A stretch of 64,000 nucleotides of DNA. Source: Parageobacillus sp. KH3-4. GTDB lineage: Bacteria > Bacillota > Bacilli > Bacillales > Anoxybacillaceae. The position numbers and the translations under genes are program-made. Below, piece by piece: positions 28,639 to 37,345 of the stretch. The notes under the pieces were generated by a model. It saw only the letters and a program-made list of their open reading frames with translations. It had not been told where the DNA came from and ran no database searches. Each line of letters opens with the position of its first letter. Position 1 is the first letter of the stretch. Location of the stretch: the NCBI RefSeq assembly GCF_022846435.1, contig NZ_AP025627.1, positions 344,001 through 408,000 of the forward strand, read 5' to 3'.

Positions 28639-29342
28639 ATTGTTTGATTTGCCACGCGCCGTACAATCCGATCGCGAGTTGGCAACATTTTCTGACGTTA
28701 AAAAAAGCGGACTGCCTCTGTGCGAAATGCCGCAACGCTTTGATGAAAATTAACGGAGAAATTTGCGATATTTGCGGCCGGCCTTTCGCTGGCCTTAAAC
28801 CATCGCATCGCCAAAGGAGGTTATGCGCCGATTGCGTTCGTTGGCAAGAGGACGATGAATGGAAAGATGTGTTAACGAAAAATCGGTCGGTGTACATGTA
28901 CAATGAATTTATGAAGGAAGTGGTCGCGCTTTGGAAATTTCGCGGCGACTACGCGATTGTCAAAGCGTTTCAGGAAGAGTTTTGCCGCGAATTTTACCGC
29001 CATTTTGACAATACCTTTCTGATCGTCCCGATTCCTCTCAGCGCTGAGCGCCTGTACGAACGCGGATTTAACCAAGCAAAGGCGCTTGCCGAGCTGCTTG
29101 CTCTCCCTATTCACGAATCGCTTTGTCGCCGTCATCTGGAAAAACAGTCAAAAAAATCGCGCCTTGAACGGCTGCGGACAGAAAACGTCTTTCGCCTGTC
29201 GGAAAAAGCGCCTTTGCAGGGCAAACATATTGTGTTAATCGACGACATTTATACGACAGGGGCAACATTAAGGCATGCGGCGAAAGTGTTGCTTAAGGCT
29301 GGCGCTGCCTCTGTTTCTTCGTTTACATTGGCAAGAGGTTAA
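28635..29342 (+). CDS. comFC: Competence protein ComFC (phosphoribosyltransferase family)
   Basis: 235 residues. N-terminal double zinc ribbon (CLIC, CAKC, CDIC, CADC) and a type I phosphoribosyltransferase domain with the PRPP loop VLIDDIYTTGAT. It is required with ComFA for DNA uptake; a ComFA–ComFC interaction is known in relatives. It starts four bases before the end of comFA. Its TAA stop is part of the -35 of the next, flagellar promoter. Confidence 0.93.
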   Translation: MNCLICHAPYNPIASWQHFLTLKKADCLCAKCRNALMKINGEICDICGRPFAGLKPSHRQRRLCADCVRWQEDDEWKDVLTKNRSVYMYNEFMKEVVALWKFRGDYAIVKAFQEEFCREFYRHFDNTFLIVPIPLSAERLYERGFNQAKALAELLALPIHESLCRRHLEKQSKKSRLERLRTENVFRLSEKAPLQGKHIVLIDDIYTTGATLRHAAKVLLKAGAASVSSFTLARG

Positions 29343-29366
29343 TATTGTAAGAAAACATGCCGATAT
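29340..29366 (+). promoter_or_regulatory. Sigma-D promoter of the ylqG-like operon
   Basis: TAAT (29340–29343), 15 bases, then a perfect GCCGATAT (29359–29366). The sigma-D consensus is TAAA-N15-GCCGATAT. The -35 overlaps the comFC stop codon. Confidence 0.75.
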
Positions 29367-29402
29367 TAAAAATAGTAAGGATAGTGCGGGAGCGTGAAAT
29401 AA

Positions 29403-31322
29403 ATGCAAGTTCGCAACGATTTAATCATGAGCGAGCTGGTACCGTTTTCTTTGAAAGAGGGAGAAACATTTTTCGCAACGATTAAGGAAAAGTTAAGCAA
29501 CGATGAAGCGATTGTAACGGTGAAAGGGCAAGATGTGCTTGTTCGCTTTCAAGGAGAAATACCGAAGGAAGATAAAGTTGTTGTGCGAATTATCGGCATA
29601 AAAGATCATGTTTTACAAGTGCAAGCGGTACCGAAAACAGCGGAAACAAATGACGCGGCCGCCGTTTTATTCCCTGCCGGTGAATTAGAGAAAGCGGAAC
29701 AAATCTTGCTTGCGCAAGGAATTCGCCTGTCTAAGGAAGAAAAATCGATATTAAGGCGCTTTTTTGAAAAAGCGAAAGGGACGCTGAATGAAAAATTGGA
29801 AACGGTACAGGCGCTTGCGAATAAAAAGCTGGAAGTGACCGAATCGCATCTGTGGGCCATCCATGAAGCGCTGCATGGCGAATCATTCGGCGAAGTATTA
29901 ACGCAGCTGGCAGACCATCTCGCTCTTTTGCCGCGCTTACAATCTTCAATGGAGAACAGTTTACAAGCTTCGGTGGGGAACGGTTTACAAACTTCAGCGG
30001 AGAACAATTTGCAAATTTTGGAGGAGAACAGCCGCGATTTCGGCGGCAATGGCACGAAAGTTTTCCGCTCTCAAGCCGAAACAGACTTAATGGAAGAGCA
30101 AAGAGCCCCTCAAAAGGACCACATTTCTGCATCTGTAGAAACGGCAGAAGGGCAACAAACAGAATGGCCATATTGGAATGAGGAATGGATGCAAGCGTTC
30201 CCCGCTCCAGCCAAAAATATGATCGTGAAGACGATTACGGAAAAACTCTCACAAGCAGCGCTTGATTTTAAAAAACTGCAAATCGAAATGAATAAGAAGC
30301 TGGAAAACGCAGCGTTTTTGTTGAACAACGGGCAAACATCGGCGCGCCAGCAGGCAAAACAATTCGTCGAAGCCGTGATTCATACGTTAGACCGCGCTAT
30401 TTTGCAAGGAGAGTTTATGCTTTTTACCGATATGAAAACGGAGAAGCAAATGCTTCAGGCAAGCGCGAAATTGGCGGAGGCGAAGCAGCTGCTTACTGAA
30501 GGAAAGCAGAGCGATGCTTTAAAAGTTGTGAATGAAGTAAAGAATTTGCTTGGAGGGCTTCGCTTTCAGCCAGCGGATGTAAAAGTGAAGCATTTTGTTT
30601 CCGCTTTTCATTTAAATGAAGATGAGCCAGAAGCGGTGCCGCAGCAGCTTTTGCCGCAACTGGCAAGGACATTAAAGTTTCCGCTCGGTGAGGAAATTTC
30701 GGCAAGAAATACGTTCGAACAATTCCGGCAATTAGGGTTTTACCATGAGAAAGATGTGTTCCACGCCTTACTGTCTAAACAGCCGGTCAGTGAACCGCAA
30801 AATATAAAGGCGTTGTTGTTGAAATTAAGCAAAGGAGAACCTAGCATGATCGTGCAGCAAGCCGAGCACGCTTTGGCGAATATGACAGGCCAGCAGCTGT
30901 TAAGCAAATTTGACGCCAGCAATCATATGCAAACGATGTTTTACCAAGTGCCGGTGTTATTGCACGATCAAATTGAAACGGTCCATATTTATTTAAATTC
31001 CCGAAATGATGGGGGAAAGCTTGATTGGCAAAATTGCAGCCTGTACTTTTTGCTCGACACGGAAAAATACGGGAAAATCGGGATTTTACTACAGGCATTG
31101 GAAAGAGATTTGACGGTGACCATTAAAACGGATAGCGCGAAACTTACCGAAGCATTAAAAGCATTAACAGAAACGACTAAAGAAAATCTGGAGGAAATCG
31201 GCTACAATGTGAAAGGAATTACTTTTGCGAAAATGAATAATAAAGAAGAACAAAAGACAGTGGCGGAAACAATGAAAACGAACGAAAGAAATAGCGGGAA
31301 AGGGTATGATTGGAAGGTATGA
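29403..31322 (+). CDS. FliK-like hook-length-control related protein (YlqG-like)
   Basis: 639 residues. The N-terminal 90 residues form a small beta domain; the middle is a low-complexity linker with a short repeat (SMENSLQASVGNGLQTSAENNLQ, split by single changes) at about 180–205, then helices; the C-terminal about 100 residues (HDQIETVHIYLN… to GYNVKGITF) resemble the FliK substrate-specificity domain. It overlaps the following FlhB-tail-like gene, and in flagellar export FliK acts on the FlhB tail. This supports a FliK/YlqG-type job. The exact function of YlqG proteins is not established. Confidence 0.65.
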   Translation: MQVRNDLIMSELVPFSLKEGETFFATIKEKLSNDEAIVTVKGQDVLVRFQGEIPKEDKVVVRIIGIKDHVLQVQAVPKTAETNDAAAVLFPAGELEKAEQILLAQGIRLSKEEKSILRRFFEKAKGTLNEKLETVQALANKKLEVTESHLWAIHEALHGESFGEVLTQLADHLALLPRLQSSMENSLQASVGNGLQTSAENNLQILEENSRDFGGNGTKVFRSQAETDLMEEQRAPQKDHISASVETAEGQQTEWPYWNEEWMQAFPAPAKNMIVKTITEKLSQAALDFKKLQIEMNKKLENAAFLLNNGQTSARQQAKQFVEAVIHTLDRAILQGEFMLFTDMKTEKQMLQASAKLAEAKQLLTEGKQSDALKVVNEVKNLLGGLRFQPADVKVKHFVSAFHLNEDEPEAVPQQLLPQLARTLKFPLGEEISARNTFEQFRQLGFYHEKDVFHALLSKQPVSEPQNIKALLLKLSKGEPSMIVQQAEHALANMTGQQLLSKFDASNHMQTMFYQVPVLLHDQIETVHIYLNSRNDGGKLDWQNCSLYFLLDTEKYGKIGILLQALERDLTVTIKTDSAKLTEALKALTETTKENLEEIGYNVKGITFAKMNNKEEQKTVAETMKTNERNSGKGYDWKV

Positions 31323-31564
31323 AAAACGGTTATCAACATTTTGCCGCGCTGGCAAGTTATCAAAACGGAGCCGATCAGCTGTCGGAACCTAAAATCAACA
31401 CTGTAAACGAAATGATCAAGCGGGCGCAGCAGCAACACGTTCCCATGCAAGACGATCCATCGCTTGTCAAACATTTAGTCGACCCGGAAAATCGCGTTCC
31501 TTCACAGCTTTATGCGGTTATTGGGGAAATTTTGAAATTAATTAAAAGCATCGAACAACAATAG
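31319..31564 (+). CDS. FlhB C-terminal-domain homolog (FlhX/YlqH-like)
   Basis: About 81 residues covering only the cytoplasmic FlhB-C part, with KHLVDPENRVPSQLYAVIGEIL, a pattern shared with the end of FlhB/EscU proteins. No membrane helices and no NPTH autocleavage site are present. ATG 31319 overlaps the previous stop (ATGA); TTG 31310 is an in-frame alternative with GGGAAAGGG upstream. FlhX proteins can replace part of FlhB in the export gate; pairing with a FliK-like gene fits this. Confidence 0.75.
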   Translation: MKNGYQHFAALASYQNGADQLSEPKINTVNEMIKRAQQQHVPMQDDPSLVKHLVDPENRVPSQLYAVIGEILKLIKSIEQQ

Positions 31565-31575
31565 GGGAGATTCAT

Positions 31576-32013
31576 GTGGAAATTCAAAAAATCACAAAAG
31601 CGAATATGATGAACGTAAGCAAAAAAGAGGCAGCTGCTTCCTCGTCTGTATCGTTTGCGGAAGTCGTGGCAAAGCAAAACGAAGAACTCGCGCTTGAACG
31701 GTTTCATCAGCTTGCGAAAGAAATCGAAGAACAAGGAAAAAAATTAGCGGAATCGCGTTCGGTGGAAGATTTGCGAAAATATAAAAAGCTTGTGAAAAAG
31801 CTGCTGGATGATGCGGTAAAAAACGGCTTGCGATTGTCAGAACAACATGGTTTCAATTGGAGCGGACGTTCGCGTTTGTACAAAATGGTGAAAGAAGTGG
31901 ATAAAAAGTTAATAGATTTAACGAATGCTGTATTGCAAAAAGAAAAACAAGGAATCGGCCTTTTAAGCACCATCGGGGAAATCCAAGGGTTAATTATCAA
32001 TATTTATACGTAA
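31576..32013 (+). CDS. YaaR family (DUF327) protein
   Basis: 145 residues, mostly helical, ending in STIGEIQGLIINIYT, typical of DUF327/YaaR. GTG 31576 has GGGGAG 6 bases upstream; the overlapping ATG at 31574 reads a different, short frame. Function unknown. Its place in a sigma-D operon, 11 bases after the FlhX-like gene, suggests a flagellar link, unlike the yaaR location near the origin in B. subtilis. Confidence 0.8.
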   Translation: MEIQKITKANMMNVSKKEAAASSSVSFAEVVAKQNEELALERFHQLAKEIEEQGKKLAESRSVEDLRKYKKLVKKLLDDAVKNGLRLSEQHGFNWSGRSRLYKMVKEVDKKLIDLTNAVLQKEKQGIGLLSTIGEIQGLIINIYT

Positions 32014-32068
32014 GCGTTCCTTAGTCTTATATAATAAAAGGAGAGAGGAAATATGGGGAGGATAAGCA

Positions 32069-32479
32069 ATGAATTTAGCAAATTGCCCAAACTGCGGACG
32101 TTTGTTTGTAAGAAATTCGTTTCGTGATATTTGCGAGAACTGCTATAAAGAAGAAGAAGAGGCTTTCAAAACCGTTTACGATTTTTTGCGAAAAAGAGAA
32201 AACCGCATGGCGACAATGGCGCAAATTGTCGACGCAACGGGAGTGAAGGAATCGCTGCTGATTAAATTTATTCAAAGCGGCCGCCTAAAACTCGCGCAAT
32301 TTCCGAATTTAACGTACCCTTGCGCCCGCTGCGGCGCGTTGATTCGCCAAGGAAAACTGTGCGAAAATTGTTTAAAAGACTTAAATGAACAGCTAGAAGC
32401 GCTGCAAAGAGAAGAAGAAAGAAAACGTCAGGCAAGAAGCGTTTATTATACGAAAAAGAACGCCGAAAATAAATTTTGA
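32069..32479 (+). CDS. yvyF: Flagellar operon zinc-ribbon protein YvyF
   Basis: 136 residues (TIGR03826 type). Two zinc ribbons, CPNCGRLFV…CENCYK at the N-terminus and CARCGALI…CENC at about 88–108, flank a helical MerR-like segment (MATMAQIVDATGVKESLL). It always lies just before flgM in Bacillus and its role in flagellar regulation is poorly known. Confidence 0.88.
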   Translation: MNLANCPNCGRLFVRNSFRDICENCYKEEEEAFKTVYDFLRKRENRMATMAQIVDATGVKESLLIKFIQSGRLKLAQFPNLTYPCARCGALIRQGKLCENCLKDLNEQLEALQREEERKRQARSVYYTKKNAENKF

Positions 32480-32486
32480 ATTGTTG

Positions 32487-32513
32487 TAAACAATCTTTTG
32501 CATTTGCCGATAA
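32487..32513 (+). promoter_or_regulatory. Sigma-D promoter of flgM
   Basis: TAAA (32487–32490), exactly 15 bases, then GCCGATAA (32506–32513): one base from the sigma-D consensus. Confidence 0.88.
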
Positions 32514-32565
32514 TATAGATAGAAGTTGCGGTAACGGCATAGGGCATGTAAAAGGGGGGATTTTC

Positions 32566-32829
32566 ATGAGAATTGACAAATTCGGCTTGACAGGCATTAA
32601 CCCTTACAAACACCAGTTTGATAAAGAGACGCAAGTGAAAAAAACTGCAATTAGCCAAGATAAAGTGGAAATTTCCGAGGCGGCGAAAGAGCTGCAGCAA
32701 CTTTCCCAATGGACGGCCGAACATCAGGAAAAAGTGCGCAAGCTAAAGGAGCAAGTGCAAAACGGGACATATAAAATTGACGCAAAGGAAATCGCGAAAA
32801 GTGTATATCAATTTTACTTTGACAATTAA
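32566..32829 (+). CDS. flgM: Anti-sigma-D factor FlgM
   Basis: 87 residues with the short, basic N-terminus and the C-terminal sigma-binding helices (EISEAAKELQQL, VRKLKEQVQNGTYKIDAKEIAKS) of FlgM. It holds sigma-D until the hook-basal body is complete. The ATG at 32566 has AAAGGGGGGA upstream; an in-frame earlier start at 32476 lies in the promoter and is rejected. Since its own promoter is sigma-D type, it forms a feedback loop. The flgN–flgK–flgL–yviE–fliW–csrA genes follow. Confidence 0.92.
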   Translation: MRIDKFGLTGINPYKHQFDKETQVKKTAISQDKVEISEAAKELQQLSQWTAEHQEKVRKLKEQVQNGTYKIDAKEIAKSVYQFYFDN

Positions 32830-32893
32830 AAGGAAATCAGTATTACGCGTAATACTGGTTTAATTTTTATGTACTTTTTAGGGAGAGATTGGA

Positions 32894-33376
32894 TTGTCTG
32901 CCAAACAATTGATAGAGCTGCTGGAAAAGCATGTGAAACTGCATAAGGGTTTGTTGGAGTTGGCAAACAAAAAAACGGAAGTGCTAAAAAAAGGCGATAC
33001 GGAAGCGCTGAATGGAATTGTGAAAGAGGAGCAAAAATATATTGCGGCCATTGATCGTGTTGAGCAGGAACGCATTCTTGTTGTTAACGCGATGATAGGC
33101 GAAGCGAATGAACCGACGTTAACAGCGTGCATTTTGCAAACAGAAGGAACAGAACGGGCAATGCTTGAGAAACTGCGGGATGATTTATCAGCGGTGATAT
33201 TGGAATTAAAAAGTGTGAATCAATTAAACGAGCAGCTGGCCAAGCAATCATTGCAATTTGTCCATGTTATGCTGGATATGCTCATGCCGCAGCCAAAAGA
33301 AGTGAATTATCAAAACCCGAATATGGCGCCGTCTTCATATGAAGGCGGGAGTTCACTATTTGATTCCAAAGCTTAG
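32894..33376 (+). CDS. flgN: Flagellar export chaperone FlgN
   Basis: 160 residues, all helical, of the FlgN family (KQLIELLEKHVKLHKGLLELA at the N-terminus, split by turns). It binds FlgK and FlgL, encoded next, before export. TTG 32894 is the start, with GGGAGAG 6 bases upstream. The end of the gene comes 38 bases before the flgK start. Confidence 0.88.
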   Translation: MSAKQLIELLEKHVKLHKGLLELANKKTEVLKKGDTEALNGIVKEEQKYIAAIDRVEQERILVVNAMIGEANEPTLTACILQTEGTERAMLEKLRDDLSAVILELKSVNQLNEQLAKQSLQFVHVMLDMLMPQPKEVNYQNPNMAPSSYEGGSSLFDSKA

Positions 33377-33413
33377 CGAACAAGCAACTTTCACGTATTG
33401 GGGGGGAAATGCG

Positions 33414-35012
33414 ATGCTATCGACGTTTCATGGCTTAGAAGTAGCCAAACGAGGCATATTTACTCAGCAATCGGCATTGTATGTGACCGCGCATAATATT
33501 GCCAACGCGAATACGCCCGGTTATTCGCGCCAGCGCGTCAATTTTGTCGAAACGGAGCCGTTTCCGCCAGCTTCGATGAACCGTCCGCAAATTCCGGGAC
33601 AAATGGGGACGGGGGTCGAAGCGGGGTCTATACAACGAATACGCGATAGCTTCTTAGACTATCAATATCGCAATGAAGCTAGTAAATTAGGTTATTGGAG
33701 CACACGTTCAGAAGCGATCGCAAAAATGGAAGATATTATGAATGAGCCGAGTGAATTTGGTCTCAGTCAGGCGATGACGCAGTTTTGGGAAGCGCTGCAA
33801 GATTTAAGCACCAATCCGGAAAATGAAGGGGCGCGCGCTGTTGTGCGCCAACGCGGGGTAGCAGTGGCAGAATCTTTTAATTACCTTTACAGTTCTTTAT
33901 CGCAAATTCGCGACGATTTAGGGCAAGAAATTAAAACAGGTTTATTAGAAGTGAACTCGATTTTGAAGCAAATTAGTGAACTGAATGAGCAAATTAAAGC
34001 TGTTGAACCGAACGGTTATTTGCCAAATGACCTTTATGATAAACGTGATGCCCTTGTCGATGAACTATCAAAATATTTTCAGGTAAAGGTGGAAACAGTT
34101 CCTTCTGGCGGGAACGCTCTAGATATAGCAGAAGGAATTTATGAAATTTCACTTGTTAATCAAGATGGATCCACAGTAAAAATAGTGACGAAAGACAGCT
34201 ATTCGAAGCTTTCGGTATCCCCTTCCATTTCGGGAGACCCAACGAACCCAGATGGATATATTTCTGAGATTCGAATCGAAGATGTTCTCGGAAACATAAC
34301 AACAATAAGTTACAACAAGTTTGACAGTTTAGCGAGCGGCAGAATTAAATCATTAATTGAAGCTTATGGCTACGGCTCTGACCCAGATAATGTGAAAGGC
34401 TATTATCCTGATATGCTTGCCGATTTAGATAAAATGGCGTATTCGTTTGCTACTATGTTTAATGCACAACATCGAGAGGGATATGATCTTAACAATTCGA
34501 ATGGAGTAGATTTTTTTGAAATGAATGTAAGTGATAATACAACAGGAAAAGGTGCAGCGGCTTCGATTAAAGTTTCTGATGTAATCATGAGCGATCTTGG
34601 GAAGATTGCTGCATCTTCGAAGAGTGGGGAATCTGGAAACGGCAATAATGCTCTTTATTTATCCATGATTAAAGATGTTCAAATTACTAATGGTTCAGCC
34701 ACTCTGCCAAGTGGTAGCGGAACGACGGTTAGCGTGCCTATTACTGGCGGAACGGTGCAAACATTTTATCAAGGGCTTATTGGGAAAATCGGCGTCGATG
34801 GACAACAAGCTGAGAGAATGAAAACTAATGCGGAGACGCTCGCAACTTCTGTTGACAACAACCGTCAATCTGTCAGTTCTGTTTCACTGGATGAAGAAAT
34901 GACGAATATGATTAAATTCCAGCATGCTTATAACGCAGCTGCTCGCATGATTACAGCAATCGATGAAATACTCGATAAAATTATTAACGATATGGGGATT
35001 GTTGGAAGGTAG
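33414..35012 (+). CDS. flgK: Hook-filament junction protein FlgK (HAP1)
   Basis: 532 residues. The N-terminal rod-type domain (STFHGLEVAKRGIFTQQSALY, split by residue type; NIANANTPGYSRQRV) and the C-terminal helix (MTNMIKFQHAYNAAARMITAIDEILD) are diagnostic. The variable middle spans about 270–440. ATG 33414 has a GGGGGG ribosome site; the earlier in-frame start at 33339 lies inside flgN. FlgK caps the hook and starts the filament. Confidence 0.95.
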   Translation: MLSTFHGLEVAKRGIFTQQSALYVTAHNIANANTPGYSRQRVNFVETEPFPPASMNRPQIPGQMGTGVEAGSIQRIRDSFLDYQYRNEASKLGYWSTRSEAIAKMEDIMNEPSEFGLSQAMTQFWEALQDLSTNPENEGARAVVRQRGVAVAESFNYLYSSLSQIRDDLGQEIKTGLLEVNSILKQISELNEQIKAVEPNGYLPNDLYDKRDALVDELSKYFQVKVETVPSGGNALDIAEGIYEISLVNQDGSTVKIVTKDSYSKLSVSPSISGDPTNPDGYISEIRIEDVLGNITTISYNKFDSLASGRIKSLIEAYGYGSDPDNVKGYYPDMLADLDKMAYSFATMFNAQHREGYDLNNSNGVDFFEMNVSDNTTGKGAAASIKVSDVIMSDLGKIAASSKSGESGNGNNALYLSMIKDVQITNGSATLPSGSGTTVSVPITGGTVQTFYQGLIGKIGVDGQQAERMKTNAETLATSVDNNRQSVSSVSLDEEMTNMIKFQHAYNAAARMITAIDEILDKIINDMGIVGR

Positions 35013-35022
35013 GTGATTGGTC

Positions 35023-35910
35023 ATGAGGGTTACACAGTTTATGCTGGCGAATAATATGCTGCGAAATTTATCGAATAGTTATGAGCGGCTCGGAAAATAT
35101 CAAGAACAGTTAGCGACAGGGAAAAAAATTTCCCGCCCTTCCGATGATCCAGTTGTGGCGATGAAAGGAATAGCTTATCGGGAGGATTTAGCGCGTGTAA
35201 AACAATATCAGCGCAACATTGGAGAAGTTCATAACTGGATTGATAGCGCAGATGACGCATTAGATAAAGTTGGACTCGCTTTGCAGCGCATACAGGAACT
35301 TGTTGTCCAAGCATCAACTGATACAGCTACTCCAGAAGACCGCAAAAAAATTGCTGATGAAATTGACCAGATCCAAAAGCACATTGTCGATGTTGCCAAC
35401 ACGAGAGTCGGTGGTAAATATATTTTTAACGGAGCGGATACGAAAAATCCGTTGTTTATCGGCTATCCGGGAGAAACAGGTTTTGCGGTAAACGGCAATC
35501 AAGGCGATGTCGAAATTGAAGTGTTTGATGGTATTAAGTTAGATGTCAATATTGATGGGAAAACTTTATTTACCGGAATTATCGGGATGTTGGATAATTT
35601 AAAGGCGGCTTTAAATGATCCGAACAGCACTGGGAGCACGATTGATGGTTATTTAAGCCAAGTTGAAGCGCAACAAGACGCTTTGTTATCGGCCCGTTCG
35701 GAACTTGGTGCGAAGCAAAACCGAGTTGAGATGATGGAAAACCGCTTGTCCACACAAGAAGAGATTGCGACAAAATTAATGTCCAACAACGAAGATATCG
35801 ATTACGAAAAAACGATTACCGACCTTATTTCACAAGAGAGCGTGCATCGCGCTGCTTTAAGCGTCGGCGCGCGCATTATTCAGCCTACATTGGTTGATTT
35901 CCTCCGTTAA
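35023..35910 (+). CDS. flgL: Hook-filament junction protein FlgL (HAP3)
   Basis: 295 residues, flagellin-like: RVTQFMLANNMLRNLSNSYERL and the GKKISRPSDDP signature at the N-terminus, SVHRAALSVGARIIQPTLVDFLR at the end (split here by the final coil). Start ATG 35023 follows AGGTGA; it begins 10 bases after flgK. FlgL joins FlgK to the filament. Confidence 0.95.
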   Translation: MRVTQFMLANNMLRNLSNSYERLGKYQEQLATGKKISRPSDDPVVAMKGIAYREDLARVKQYQRNIGEVHNWIDSADDALDKVGLALQRIQELVVQASTDTATPEDRKKIADEIDQIQKHIVDVANTRVGGKYIFNGADTKNPLFIGYPGETGFAVNGNQGDVEIEVFDGIKLDVNIDGKTLFTGIIGMLDNLKAALNDPNSTGSTIDGYLSQVEAQQDALLSARSELGAKQNRVEMMENRLSTQEEIATKLMSNNEDIDYEKTITDLISQESVHRAALSVGARIIQPTLVDFLR

Positions 35911-35931
35911 CAAAGGGAAAAGGTGAGCAAC

Positions 35932-36486
35932 ATGAATTTCCCGCAAATACAAATTCGCACGACAAGAGCGATTCTCGGTTTACATATTGAAAAGCCGATT
36001 CAGCACATCGAGCAGCCGAAAGCAGATCTGCATATTGAACAAAAACCGGCAACGCTTACGATTGACTCCAAACCGGCCCGGTTGACGATTGACCAGTCAA
36101 AAGCATGGAGCGATATGGGGTTGCTTGATCCGTTTGATTCTACAAGAAAATTTGCTGAGGAAGGCCGTGAAGCGCTGTTGGAAGGCATTGCCCGCCGCGC
36201 GCAAGAAGGAGACCGGCTCATGAAAATTGAAAATGGAGGCAATGCAATTGCGGCGATTGCGGCTGAAAAAGGCTTCCATTCTTATAAACAGCTTGGAATA
36301 AAATTTATCCCTTCTGTTCATAGTGTAGATATTGGCTACCAACCAGGTTATTTGGATATTAAAATTGATGCAAATAAACCAATTATTGATGTTAAAGTGA
36401 ATAAACCGATTCATGAATACAGACCGGGAGATGTGTCCGGTTATATGATCCAATACCCATCTATCAAAATCGATGTGAAATATTAA
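35932..36486 (+). CDS. yviE: YviE family (DUF6470) protein
   Basis: 184 residues. The first 60 residues are repeating beta strands with an IEQPKADLHI/ IDSKPARLTI pattern; a helical middle (about 75–110) and a beta C-terminus follow. Function unknown, but the gene is always between flgL and fliW in Bacillus. ATG 35932 is favoured with AAAGGTG upstream; GTG 35923 lies inside that site. Confidence 0.85.
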   Translation: MNFPQIQIRTTRAILGLHIEKPIQHIEQPKADLHIEQKPATLTIDSKPARLTIDQSKAWSDMGLLDPFDSTRKFAEEGREALLEGIARRAQEGDRLMKIENGGNAIAAIAAEKGFHSYKQLGIKFIPSVHSVDIGYQPGYLDIKIDANKPIIDVKVNKPIHEYRPGDVSGYMIQYPSIKIDVKY

Positions 36487-36550
36487 CAGAAAAGCGGTGC
36501 CGTTGCGGTGTACCGCTTTTTTTGTGAAAATGGGAAAGGAGCTTTTCGCT

Positions 36551-36994
36551 ATGAAAATAACATCAAAATTTTTAGGAGAAATTGAAATAAATGAAGAACA
36601 AATTATCCATTTTCCAACCGGGATACCTGGATTTGAAGAAGAAAAGCAATTTGTCATTTTGCCGTTAGAAGAACAATCGCCGTTTGCGATTTTGCAGTCT
36701 GTTCGTCATAGCCATGTTGGTTTTGTCATTGCGTATCCGTTTTCTTTTTATCCTGATTACGCGTTCAATTTAGCAGAAGAAGATATTAAAAAGCTGAAAC
36801 TAAATTCTCCTGATGATTGCTTGACATATACGATTATGACGTTAAAAGAGCCGTTTGCTGATTCCACCATTAACTTAAAAGCACCAATCGTTATTAACGT
36901 GAAAGAAAAAATAGGCAAACAACTTATTCTTCATGACAGCGACTATCCGATCCGTTTTCCGTTGTCCGAGGTGCGCGGGAAGGAGGAAGAATAA
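36551..36994 (+). CDS. fliW: Flagellar assembly factor FliW
   Basis: 147 residues with the FliW signatures [16 protein letters not shown] and the C-terminal PLSEV. FliW binds either flagellin or CsrA; when flagellin is low it frees flagellin's partner and holds CsrA, relieving repression of hag. ATG 36551 has GAAAGGAG upstream. The stop overlaps the csrA start (TAATG). Confidence 0.94.
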   Translation: MKITSKFLGEIEINEEQIIHFPTGIPGFEEEKQFVILPLEEQSPFAILQSVRHSHVGFVIAYPFSFYPDYAFNLAEEDIKKLKLNSPDDCLTYTIMTLKEPFADSTINLKAPIVINVKEKIGKQLILHDSDYPIRFPLSEVRGKEEE

Positions 36995-37221
36995 TGCTTG
37001 TTCTCACCCGCAAGAAAAATGAATCGATCATGATTGGCGATTCGATTGAAATTAAAGTGCTTGCCATCGAAGGAGAACAAATAAAACTCGGCATCATTGC
37101 GCCGAAACATATCGACGTCTACAGAAAAGAAATATATACAGCCATCCAAGAAGAAAACAAACAAGCGGCAGACGTTTCTACGAACTTGTTGCAACAACTA
37201 AAAAATAATAAAAAAAATTAA
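36994..37221 (+). CDS. csrA: Translational regulator CsrA
   Basis: 75 residues beginning [16 protein letters not shown] with the RNA-binding strand and C-terminal helix of CsrA. It binds GGA in hairpin loops and in Bacillus blocks hag translation. Two such hairpins lie in the hag leader just downstream (37304–37344). Confidence 0.95.
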   Translation: MLVLTRKKNESIMIGDSIEIKVLAIEGEQIKLGIIAPKHIDVYRKEIYTAIQEENKQAADVSTNLLQQLKNNKKN

Positions 37222-37230
37222 AAAAACCGT

Positions 37231-37257
37231 TAAACATTCCGTGAATGCTTCCGATAT
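37231..37257 (+). promoter_or_regulatory. Sigma-D promoter of hag
   Basis: TAAA (37231–37234), 15 bases, TCCGATAT (37250–37257). The leader to the hag start is about 80 bases. Confidence 0.88.
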
Positions 37258-37270
37258 TAAAGGTGTAAGG

Positions 37271-37345
37271 CAGGGAAGGGCAATCGGCCGTCCCTGTGAA
37301 AAATCTACAAGGATGTAGAAAAAACTATTCAAGGAGGAATTGAAA
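37271..37345 (+). promoter_or_regulatory. hag leader with two CsrA-type GGA hairpins
   Basis: Hairpin 1: TCTACA (37304–37309), loop AGGA, TGTAGA (37314–37319). Hairpin 2: TTCA (37328–37331), loop with AGGAGGAAT containing the ribosome site, TGAA (37341–37344). Both present GGA in a loop, the CsrA recognition pattern; binding at the second would cover the ribosome site. A third stem, CAGGGA/TCCCTG, lies at 37271–37296. Confidence 0.8.
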
